From contig NZ_GL882613.1 in assembly GCF_000195635.1 (NCBI RefSeq), forward strand, positions 1 to 55,025: DNA of 55,025 nt. Direction: 5' to 3'. Source of the stretch: Bacteroides fluxus YIT 12057. Its GTDB lineage: Bacteria > Bacteroidota > Bacteroidia > Bacteroidales > Bacteroidaceae. Both the position numbers and the translations under genes were made by a program. Numbering within the stretch: position 1 is the stretch's first letter; every line of letters begins with the position of its first letter. Below the pieces are notes generated by a model. It was not told the origin of the DNA. It made no database searches and worked only from the letters and a program-made list of their open reading frames with translations. Below are positions 34,269 through 41,288 of this stretch, in pieces.

Positions 34269-34772
34269 TTACTTCTTTATAGCCGCAATAGCTTTATCAT
34301 AATCCGGCTCTTGGGTAATTTCAGGAACAAGTTCCGTATAGGCGATTTTTCCATCCTTACCGATAACTACCACCGAACGGGCCAACAGGCCCGCAAGCGG
34401 ACCGTCTGCCATAAGCACGCCATAGTTCTCGTCAAAATCAGAAAAACGGAAATCAGACAATGGAATTACATGCTCAATACCTTCGGTAGTACAGAAACGC
34501 GCATGCGCAAAAGGCAAGTCTTTGGAGATTGCCAGCACTACCGTATCGGGCAAACCTGCGGCAAGCTTGTTGAACTTGCGTACGGAAGTGGCGCACACAC
34601 CGGTATCCAGACTTGGAAAGATATTAAGTATCACATTCTTACCATTCAGTTCTTTCAAAGAGAACGAAGACAAATCTGTTTTCACCAGATCAAAATTAGG
34701 GGCGACTGAACCCACCTTTATAAATTCGCCGATTACTTTAACCGGCTGACCTTTAAAATTTGTTGTAGCCAT
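34269..34772 (-). CDS. tpx: Thiol peroxidase Tpx
   Basis: 167 residues from ATG at 34772; the frame extends 10 codons to a TTG, but MATTNFKG matches the usual start. Peroxidatic Cys60 lies in PSLDTGVCATSV and resolving Cys94 in ARFCTTEG, the spacing of atypical 2-Cys Tpx enzymes (E. coli Cys61/Cys95). It reduces alkyl hydroperoxides with thioredoxin. It is monocistronic. Confidence 0.96.
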   Translation of the reverse strand: MATTNFKGQPVKVIGEFIKVGSVAPNFDLVKTDLSSFSLKELNGKNVILNIFPSLDTGVCATSVRKFNKLAAGLPDTVVLAISKDLPFAHARFCTTEGIEHVIPLSDFRFSDFDENYGVLMADGPLAGLLARSVVVIGKDGKIAYTELVPEITQEPDYDKAIAAIKK

Positions 34773-34896
34773 AGTTTTATCAATTATATGTTTATACAAC
34801 AAACCAGACGCAGGAAAAGTTCAACAAAACTTTTTCCATCAATGGATTGTTACCTCACAAACGAATTTATAATAATCATTTAAAACTAAAATTCAC

Positions 34897-35487
34897 ATGA
34901 AAACTATTCTTGACGAATTAAAACAGGAAGTAAAGAATTGGTGGCTCTCGCTGATTCTCGGTATCTTATACATCGTAGTGGCCTTGAGCCTGATGTTTTC
35001 TCCATTCAGCGGATATGCAATTTTAAGTATTCTCTTCAGCATCTCCATGCTGTTCAGTGGTTTATTGGAAATAGCCTTCGCTGTAAGTAACCGCAAAACC
35101 GTGTCCAGCTGGGGCTGGTATCTGGCAGGTGGCATCATCGACATGATCTTAGGATTCTACCTGGTGGCCTATCCTGCACTAAGCATGGAAGTCATTCCGT
35201 TCATCATTGCATTCTGGCTGATGTTCCGCGGATTTTCATCCATCGGCTATTCCATGGACTTAAAAAGATATGGAACAAAAGATTGGGGCTGGTACATCGC
35301 ATTCGGCATCATTGCCGTTATTTGTTCGCTGATTATTTTGTGGCAACCTGCTGTAGGAGCTATCTATGCGGTCTATATGATTTCATTCGCCTTTTTGATT
35401 ATCGGATTTTTCCGCATCATGCTGTCGTTTGAACTGAAAAACCTGCATAAGCGGGGAAAAGAGCACATTGAAACAGGAAAAGAGTAA
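34897..35487 (+). CDS. HdeD-family (DUF308) membrane protein
   Basis: 196 residues with six short hydrophobic helices in three pairs, and the repeated W-G-W-Y pattern (SSWGWYLAGGI, KDWGWYIAFGI) typical of HdeD/DUF308. The E. coli member relates to acid resistance, and the role here is unknown. It is monocistronic. Confidence 0.87.
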   Translation: MKTILDELKQEVKNWWLSLILGILYIVVALSLMFSPFSGYAILSILFSISMLFSGLLEIAFAVSNRKTVSSWGWYLAGGIIDMILGFYLVAYPALSMEVIPFIIAFWLMFRGFSSIGYSMDLKRYGTKDWGWYIAFGIIAVICSLIILWQPAVGAIYAVYMISFAFLIIGFFRIMLSFELKNLHKRGKEHIETGKE

Positions 35488-35532
35488 ATGGCAACAATGG
35501 AAAAGACGGTCAAATGCACCTTCTAAATTCTT

Positions 35533-35567
35533 TTAGGTACGGACTACGGCTTGTAATCCGTACCTAA
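35533..35567. terminator. Hairpin between hdeD-like gene and invertase
   Basis: TTAGGTACGGA and TCCGTACCTAA form an 11-bp perfect stem with a 13-base loop. TTCTTTT precedes it on the plus strand, but no T-run follows. Its position between convergent genes suggests termination. Confidence 0.5.
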
Positions 35568-35570
35568 AGC

Positions 35571-36164
35571 TTAACTCCTGTTCAGGAACCGGAACATTGT
35601 AGTCCGGGATACCCCCATCTCACGGGCAAGTGAAGCGCAAGAGGCGCCTTTCCGGTGTGCTTTCAAAAGTTGTCTCTTATTTTCCCGGAGCAACTTCATT
35701 TTAGGCATATCCCCCTTTCTACGCCCCAAATGTTTCCCCTCTTGTTTCCGACGCGCCAGTGCCTCTTTGGTACGCATGGAAATCAAGTTACGCTCAATCT
35801 CGGCCATCAAGCCGAAAGCAAAGCCAAGCACCTTGCTGTTGATGTCATTCTGAAACACATAACCTTCCTTGGTGCTATACAATACTACCTTCTTCTTGAT
35901 ACAGGAATTAAGAATGGTCATAATCTCCAGTAAAGTACGGCTGAGCCGTGAAATTTCCGTTACAATCAACGAATCCCCCGGTTTCATCTTCTCCAAGAGC
36001 CCCGATAATTTCCGTTCTTTCGTACTCACTTTCCCGCTGACTGTTTCCATATACCACCGGTCGATGTTCAGACCGTTTTTCTCAGCAAAGCGTATAATTT
36101 CCTCCTGCTGATTTTCCAGAAATTGCTTTTCTGTACTTACTCTCAAATAAGCTACTACTGCCAT
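35571..36164 (-). CDS. Serine site-specific recombinase, Mpi-like DNA invertase
   Basis: 197 residues. The resolvase/invertase domain has nucleophile Ser10 (AYLRVSTEKQ) and the arginines of TEISRLSRT (Arg73, Arg76). The long helix E and a C-terminal helix-turn-helix (GASCASLAREMGVSRTTMF, about 173-191) follow. The size and sequence feel very close to the Bacteroides master invertase Mpi, which flips several capsule promoters in B. fragilis. No invertible promoter or capsule gene is in the window, so it may act on distant sites. An inverted repeat lies in its upstream region (36211-36274). Confidence 0.87.
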   Translation of the reverse strand: MAVVAYLRVSTEKQFLENQQEEIIRFAEKNGLNIDRWYMETVSGKVSTKERKLSGLLEKMKPGDSLIVTEISRLSRTLLEIMTILNSCIKKKVVLYSTKEGYVFQNDINSKVLGFAFGLMAEIERNLISMRTKEALARRKQEGKHLGRRKGDMPKMKLLRENKRQLLKAHRKGASCASLAREMGVSRTTMFRFLNRS

Positions 36165-36210
36165 AATTAATAAATGTTTATTGGTTATTTACACTGTCAA
36201 AGGACGGTTA

Positions 36211-36274
36211 TTAAGGCAATAGTGGCAATAAGCCAACATACTTCCCCACTGGGGATATTGTCATTTTTCCTTAA
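36211..36274. repeat. Imperfect inverted repeat upstream of the invertase gene
   Basis: TTAAGGCAATAGTGGCAATA (36211-36230) is matched by the complement of the segment 36256-36274 at about 16 of 19-20 positions. The short palindrome CCCC-ACT-GGGG (36244-36254) lies between the arms. It sits 47-110 bp upstream of the invertase start. It may be a recombinase binding site or an operator. Apart from this and the rhaD -7 element, nothing is seen in the 269-bp gap. Confidence 0.5.
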
Positions 36275-36402
36275 GGCATTTTCGGGAAGAATCCTGTAAA
36301 TTCACTATACTATATATAAAAGCAGATTCTTTTCATAATCCCCCATAATATTATTCAGAAAAAATAAATTTATTTTTTACATCAAGCTTATTCTATTTAT
36401 AT

Positions 36403-36410
36403 TATTTTTG
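36403..36410 (+). promoter_or_regulatory. rhaD promoter -7 element
   Basis: TATTTTTG fits TAnnTTTG, 24-31 bp before the rhaD ATG, in a very AT-rich leader. Confidence 0.55.
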
Positions 36411-36433
36411 CAAACAAATATAATATTGATAAA

Positions 36434-37243
36434 ATGAAATCTATTTTAGAAAATCGTCCGGCTCTTACCACTGAAGTGTATAAAGCTGCAGAAGTTGCCG
36501 GATATCTTTGGCAAAAAGGATGGGCAGAGCGTAATGGTGGCAATATCACCGTTAACATCACAGAGTTTATAGACGACGAAATCCGCCAAATGGAGCCGAT
36601 AAGTGAAGTCATATCAATTGGTGCGGTATTACCACACTTAAAAGGTTGTTATTTCTACTGCAAGGGAACCAATAAGCGTATGCGTGATTTAGCTCGTTGG
36701 CCAATGGAACATGGCTCCGTAATTCGTATTTTGGATGACTGCGCAAGCTATGTAATAATAGCAGACCAGCCGGTTGCTCCTACCTCCGAACTTCCCTCCC
36801 ACTTAATGGTACATAATGACTTAATCGGAAAAGGCTCTCCTTATAAAGCTTCTGTACATACACATCCTATCGAATTGATCGCGATGAGCCATTGTAAGAA
36901 ATTCCTTGAAAAAGATGTTATCACCAATTTATTGTGGAGTATGATTCCTGAAACAAAAGCATTCTGTCCAAAGGGTTTAGGCATCATTCCTTACCAACTA
37001 CCCAGCTCATTGGAACTGGCAAAAGGAACCTTGGAGCAACTTCAGGAGTATGACGTTGTGATGTGGGAAAAACATGGAGTTTTTGCCATTGACTGTGATG
37101 CAATGCAAGCATTCGACCAAATTGACGTATTGAATAAATCCGCACTGATTTATATCGCCGCCAAGAATATGGGTTTCGAACCGGATGGCATGACCAAGGA
37201 GCAGATGAAAGAAATGACAGTTGCTTTCAATTTGCCTAAATAA
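36434..37243 (+). CDS. rhaD: Rhamnulose-1-phosphate aldolase (class II)
   Basis: 269 residues. Zn ligands His142 and His144 (VHTHPIE) and His214 (EKHGVFA), with catalytic Glu119 (TSELPSH), match the E. coli RhaD layout (E117, H141, H143, H212). The reaction is L-rhamnulose 1-phosphate to dihydroxyacetone phosphate and L-lactaldehyde; close relatives can use other ketose phosphates. It stands alone, without rhaA, rhaB or rhaT nearby, and converges with the IclR-headed island. The two share one terminator. That context leaves open a substrate other than rhamnulose phosphate. Confidence 0.9.
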   Translation: MKSILENRPALTTEVYKAAEVAGYLWQKGWAERNGGNITVNITEFIDDEIRQMEPISEVISIGAVLPHLKGCYFYCKGTNKRMRDLARWPMEHGSVIRILDDCASYVIIADQPVAPTSELPSHLMVHNDLIGKGSPYKASVHTHPIELIAMSHCKKFLEKDVITNLLWSMIPETKAFCPKGLGIIPYQLPSSLELAKGTLEQLQEYDVVMWEKHGVFAIDCDAMQAFDQIDVLNKSALIYIAAKNMGFEPDGMTKEQMKEMTVAFNLPK

Positions 37244-37266
37244 AAAATGGCAGATAGCAATAAAAA

Positions 37267-37321
37267 TATTGTTGGCAATAAAAAGGGCGACAGTTAGTCG
37301 CCCTTTTTATTGCCAACAATA
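37267..37321. terminator. Perfect bidirectional terminator (rhaD / island)
   Basis: A 25-bp perfect stem with a 5-base loop (AGTTA); the inner stem GGGCGAC/GTCGCCC is flanked by A5/T5. It ends rhaD on the plus strand and the long island transcript on the minus strand. Confidence 0.93.
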
Positions 37322-37345
37322 CTCTCCGGATGAATGACATACAGC

Positions 37346-38233
37346 CTATCTTATAGTACTTACGGCAGAAATCATGCCAAATGCCTCATGGTCATTCAAG
37401 CTCCAAACCATCTTGCCTTTCTTATCAATTTCGAAAAGTTGAGGACTGTTCGTTTCTTTTGCGTTACGGCTGTGTCCTTGCCAGTTACACACATAAATTC
37501 CTCCTTTTGCAGAGGGGAACAAACCTGCGACAAAATAAAGATTGGTTCCTTCAATATCATGCTCCGCGTAGCGACGAATCACTTTTCCATTCTCTAAATT
37601 TGCTTCCAACAGAATATGAGCATCACCGCAAGCCACCCAATAGTTCTTTCCTTTAGAAGACAAAACCGTGAACGGGTTACCTTCCACTTTGGTAATCTTC
37701 ACCAATTTACCTTCGGGAGATATTTCATGTACTTCAGAAGTGGAAATAATAGGAACAAGATAATTGCCGCGTGTATTCTTATTTACTTGCCGGAACTGAG
37801 AATGCGGCCGTTTTACACCCGTGTCATACTCCGTGCGGGATAAAATCTTTCCATCCGAACTGACTTCCATTACAACAGCCGGATGCCCAGCCCAAGCCAG
37901 CAAACAATTGCCACCAGGCAAAATACGGGCTGTCTGCATTTCGCAACCTGCCGGAGCAGCAATGTTCCAAAGTTCCTTGTGTTCCCGATTGACTACCTTG
38001 GCACCTCTGGCATAAGAGAACAAAATATTCCCGTCCGGAGTGGCAGCGACAGAATTACACTCCCATCCTTTTTCCAAAGGATGTTCCCATTCAATCTTCC
38101 CGGTCGCTTTATCTATGATAACAATCTTATTCCATCCCGAGCCTCCCAATAACAGTTTCTCCGTTTTCTTCTGTCCGAAGGCTGTGGACATCCCCAGCAG
38201 GGCAATACTTATAATAATATATAATACCTTCAT
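37346..38233 (-). CDS. Secreted beta-propeller protein, last gene of the island
   Basis: 295 residues from ATG at 38233, where a signal peptide (MKVLYIIISIALLGMSTAFG) begins. The frame is open to 38308, but that extension has no export signal. Repeated blades carry the pattern L...SGWNKIVIIDKATGKIEWEHPL and LPGGNCLLAWAG, as in PQQ-like or NHL propellers. No catalytic signature is visible. It follows the LsrF-type gene by 131 bp and is the only exported protein at this end of the block. It may bind the same small molecule as the cytochrome propellers upstream (inference). Confidence 0.8.
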   Translation of the reverse strand: MKVLYIIISIALLGMSTAFGQKKTEKLLLGGSGWNKIVIIDKATGKIEWEHPLEKGWECNSVAATPDGNILFSYARGAKVVNREHKELWNIAAPAGCEMQTARILPGGNCLLAWAGHPAVVMEVSSDGKILSRTEYDTGVKRPHSQFRQVNKNTRGNYLVPIISTSEVHEISPEGKLVKITKVEGNPFTVLSSKGKNYWVACGDAHILLEANLENGKVIRRYAEHDIEGTNLYFVAGLFPSAKGGIYVCNWQGHSRNAKETNSPQLFEIDKKGKMVWSLNDHEAFGMISAVSTIR

Positions 38234-38364
38234 AATTCTCTCTATTGATAGGGTCGTATGATATAAACTGAATTCCGACCCATTTACAAACTCCGGGAAC
38301 CCAATCAAGAAAACATATTCTCCAATCCAGTCCCCGGAATGTATTAAACAAAAGCTAGCCCCTA

Positions 38365-39240
38365 CTATTTCTTAGATAAATCCTGGAACATTTCAAATCC
38401 TTGTTCCGGAGTCAATCCATCATGTACCACCGCATGCACAGCTTGAATCATGGCAGCGGGCGAATCACTTTGGAACACATTACGTCCCATATCCACACCG
38501 GCCGCACCATCATTGATAGCATTGTAGCACAATTCCAAAGCTTCTTTTTCAGGAAGTTTCTTTCCACCGGCAATAACTACCGGAACAGGGCAAGCCGCCG
38601 CAATCTTGCTAAAACCTTCGCAGTAATATGTTTTCACGATGCTGGCGCCGTTTTCCGCACAGATACGCGATGCCAGTCCAAAGTAACGGGCGTCGCGAGC
38701 CATGTCTTTTCCTACGGCCGTCACACCCATCACCGGGATGTTGTAACGACTCGCCTTATCTACAAGCCCATAAAGGTTGGCTACGGTTTTCGCTTCGTGA
38801 GCAGCATCACCAATCGACAACATAACAGCCATCGCAGAAACATTCATCCGAATAGCGTCTTCAATATCCATAATTACATTATCATTCAAATCAGTAAGTA
38901 TAGAAGTACCTGCATCCGAACGCAAACAAACCGGAATCTTGGTATGGGGAGGAATCACCGACTGCAGGATACCACGCGTACACATCAGACAGTCCGCATA
39001 ATCCAACAAAGGAACAATCGTCAGATCGATACGCTCCAACCCAGAAGTAGGTCCCATAATAAAGCCATGATCACAAGCCAGCATTACCGACTTACCCGTT
39101 TTAGGGTTAAAAATACGGGATAAACGGTCTTTCATACCCCATGCCGCATTTTCAGCACCTTTCACATGAAAATTTTGTTGTTGAGATGCAATACCCAAAC
39201 CGAAGTTCGCACCTTCTCTTAAATCATCTAAATCTGCCAT
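38365..39240 (-). CDS. LsrF-type aldolase/thiolase (DhnA/FbaB family)
   Basis: 291 residues, exactly the length of E. coli LsrF, and similar along its whole length (start MADLDD, then WGMKDRLSRIFNPKTGK, LMCTRGIL, IVIAGGKKLPEKEALE, GVDMGRNVFQSD). Schiff-base lysine Lys203 in IVKTYY occupies the LsrF position. LsrF acts on phosphorylated autoinducer-2 products; relatives are class I fructose-bisphosphate or deoxyribose-phosphate-type aldolases. No lsrB, lsrK or lsrG is in the window. It lies 23 bp after dhaL, so its substrate is probably the phosphate ester made by the neighbouring DhaK/DhaL pair. Confidence 0.87.
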   Translation of the reverse strand: MADLDDLREGANFGLGIASQQQNFHVKGAENAAWGMKDRLSRIFNPKTGKSVMLACDHGFIMGPTSGLERIDLTIVPLLDYADCLMCTRGILQSVIPPHTKIPVCLRSDAGTSILTDLNDNVIMDIEDAIRMNVSAMAVMLSIGDAAHEAKTVANLYGLVDKASRYNIPVMGVTAVGKDMARDARYFGLASRICAENGASIVKTYYCEGFSKIAAACPVPVVIAGGKKLPEKEALELCYNAINDGAAGVDMGRNVFQSDSPAAMIQAVHAVVHDGLTPEQGFEMFQDLSKK

Positions 39241-39263
39241 TTCTTTTTATTTAATTTGTTTTT

Positions 39264-39881
39264 TCAATTCAATGCTTCTGCAAATGACGCAAACATACAA
39301 CTCCAGGAAGCCGCACCACTGTCAATATGCCCGATCGAGCGTTCACCGTAATTGCGTGCCCGCCCGAAGTTGGCTTTCATTTCAAGAGTCGATTCCGCAC
39401 CGGCTATTGCCGCTTCAGCACCGGCGTTCATGATTTCCCTGATGTCATCGGAAGGGCAGGACTGAATAGCATCGACAGCAGGAATCAAGGCATCCATCAT
39501 GGTTTTATCTCCCTTTTGGGCTTTTGTTTGCCGCCGCACATTGGCAAGCCCGCCCGCAAACATCGTTTTCACACCGGCCGCATCAAGTTCCGTACCACTT
39601 GCACAATCGCTCATCCCAAGAAAGAGAGCCCCGAGCAATGTGCTGGTAGAGCCACTGACTTCAAGCATCACCGTGAATACGATATCATTCAACATTGCTT
39701 TGAACTCAGTCCCTTTCTGAGCAGTGTTGACAATGGCCGTCATAGCCGTCACGATAGCTTGTCCATGATCTCCGTCGCCAATGACGGCATCCAGACGCGA
39801 AAATTCATCTTCACGTTCCTTTATGTTTTTCAAAGCGACACTGAGCATCGTTTTGAAGTCTTCAACAGTAAGTTGTGTCAT
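39264..39881 (-). CDS. dhaL: DhaL-type kinase subunit
   Basis: 205 residues, helical-barrel nucleotide-binding subunit. The ADP-Mg site has the conserved aspartates of DAVIGDGDHG (Asp31, Asp36, Asp38), and SGSTSTLLGALF and GGLANVRRQTKAQKGDKTM are family features. With DhaK it phosphorylates short hydroxy-ketones. It starts 8 bp after dhaK. No PTS-type DhaM is present, so phosphate may come from ATP, as in DerK/LerK-type erythrulose kinases, or from a distant DhaM. Confidence 0.92.
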   Translation of the reverse strand: MTQLTVEDFKTMLSVALKNIKEREDEFSRLDAVIGDGDHGQAIVTAMTAIVNTAQKGTEFKAMLNDIVFTVMLEVSGSTSTLLGALFLGMSDCASGTELDAAGVKTMFAGGLANVRRQTKAQKGDKTMMDALIPAVDAIQSCPSDDIREIMNAGAEAAIAGAESTLEMKANFGRARNYGERSIGHIDSGAASWSCMFASFAEALN

Positions 39882-39889
39882 TTCTATTA

Positions 39890-40906
39890 TTATTTACCTA
39901 TAGTTGTCCAATAAGGTGCATCTGCACGTTTGTTTTTCAGATAGTCGATATGGTCTTCATCAAGAATCGCCACTATCATTTGGAAACCTGCCTGTTCCTG
40001 AACAGTAAGTATCTCCTGTATGCGGCCGAATACGACTTGCAGTCCGCGTGCCTCCAACTCTTTATACGCCTTACGGAAAATGATGCTCTGCTCCATGTAA
40101 GTAGTGGCTCCCACGCCATTGATGACAAGCATCATCTTGTCGCCCGCTTTCGGTTGAATCTGCTGACAGAGAAGATCAACCATTTCGGCAGCCGTGTCAT
40201 CAGCCGACACCAGCGGCTTTTGACCGCCTCCGCCTTCACCGTGCTGCCCCATCCCGATTTCCATGACACCGGCAGGCAAGTCAGTGATAACTCCACCATT
40301 CTGAGGGTGTGTACACGAACGCATGGCCACCGCCAAAGTAGCTACCTGATTGTTATACCGCTCGCCTATTTCGATGAGTTCCTCCAAGGACTTACCTTCT
40401 TCGGCAGCCGCTCCCAGAATTTTAGCCAAAGGAACACAACCAGCCAAGCCGCGGCGGTCTCCGGCATCGGCTCCTATGCCTGCGCTGATATCATCATGCG
40501 TCAAAATCTGTTTCACCTTGATTCCCATACGTTCGGCCAACTGGCAAGCCATATTTGCGCTCATTACGTCACCCGAATGATTCAACACAATCAACAAAAT
40601 ACCGGCCTCACGCTTCATCAATTGCAAAGCCTGAAACAAGCGTTGAGCACCCGGAGCGGCAAAGATGTCTCCTACAACAGAACAATCCAGCATACCTTCG
40701 CCTACAAAACCGCTTAATGCAGGTTCATGGCCGGACCCGCCCAAAGTAACAACAGCCACCTTACTTTCATCTTTCGGGTTGGCACGTACTACGATATTTT
40801 CGCCGCCAAGTTTTACTTGGTCGGGATAAGCCAATACATAACCTTCCAATAATTCCGGGGTAATCCGGTCAGGTTCATTGATGAATTTTATTTTAATGTC
40901 CGACAT
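39890..40906 (-). CDS. dhaK: DhaK-type kinase subunit
   Basis: 338 residues. The substrate-binding domain has GGSGHEPALSGFVG (56-69) and the histidine that forms a hemiaminal with the carbonyl substrate, His222 in MGQHGEGG. Length matches DhaK. DhaK binds dihydroxyacetone or related ketoses covalently for phosphorylation on the DhaL side. The VOC-like gene lies 32 bp upstream and DhaL 8 bp downstream. The substrate is not known from sequence; context points to a C3-C6 ketose or hydroxyketone. Confidence 0.92.
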   Translation of the reverse strand: MSDIKIKFINEPDRITPELLEGYVLAYPDQVKLGGENIVVRANPKDESKVAVVTLGGSGHEPALSGFVGEGMLDCSVVGDIFAAPGAQRLFQALQLMKREAGILLIVLNHSGDVMSANMACQLAERMGIKVKQILTHDDISAGIGADAGDRRGLAGCVPLAKILGAAAEEGKSLEELIEIGERYNNQVATLAVAMRSCTHPQNGGVITDLPAGVMEIGMGQHGEGGGGQKPLVSADDTAAEMVDLLCQQIQPKAGDKMMLVINGVGATTYMEQSIIFRKAYKELEARGLQVVFGRIQEILTVQEQAGFQMIVAILDEDHIDYLKNKRADAPYWTTIGK

Positions 40907-40938
40907 AACGTTTTCCTCCTTACATTTTAATTGATTTA

Positions 40939-41253
40939 TTATTTAATTTCCATTAATTCGATAGAGATCCCCTCTTCTTCAATGAAAGCAATCGTCAAGT
41001 GCTCGTCACAAACAGCAGGACCAAAAATCACTTTCTTGCCAACCAGTTCTTCCTCCAATGAAGGCACTGTATAAGCGATGTGCCCTTGTTTTTGAACCAG
41101 TTCAGGCATGCAACTTCCTTCTTCAAATTTCAGAAATTCAATTTTATTCGGGCTACTGTTGAAGTCTGTCAACCAGACCTTGAGCCCTTCGTTGAAAAAA
41201 GCCCCTTCTTTTTTTTCATCGGTAACTACACCGAAATGATTAAATGTTCTCAT
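40939..41253 (-). CDS. Small VOC/glyoxalase-like protein
   Basis: 104 residues starting MRTFNHFGVVTD and containing KQGHIAYTVPSLEE and FIEEEGISIELME. The H...E spacing and beta-alpha-beta-beta-beta pattern suggest a half-VOC (glyoxalase/epimerase) fold. By position it could be an epimerase or isomerase for the DhaK/DhaL/LsrF substrate, comparable in size and place to LsrG in the autoinducer-2 pathway but of a different fold. It lies 35 bp after the cytochrome maturation gene. Confidence 0.7.
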   Translation of the reverse strand: MRTFNHFGVVTDEKKEGAFFNEGLKVWLTDFNSSPNKIEFLKFEEGSCMPELVQKQGHIAYTVPSLEEELVGKKVIFGPAVCDEHLTIAFIEEEGISIELMEIK

Positions 41254-41288
41254 GGTTTATTTGTTTTAAAATTTATAATGATTAAGCG

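Noticed and set aside
38401..39123. 240-residue frame antisense to the LsrF-type gene
   Set aside because: Shadow; the sense gene matches LsrF over its whole length.
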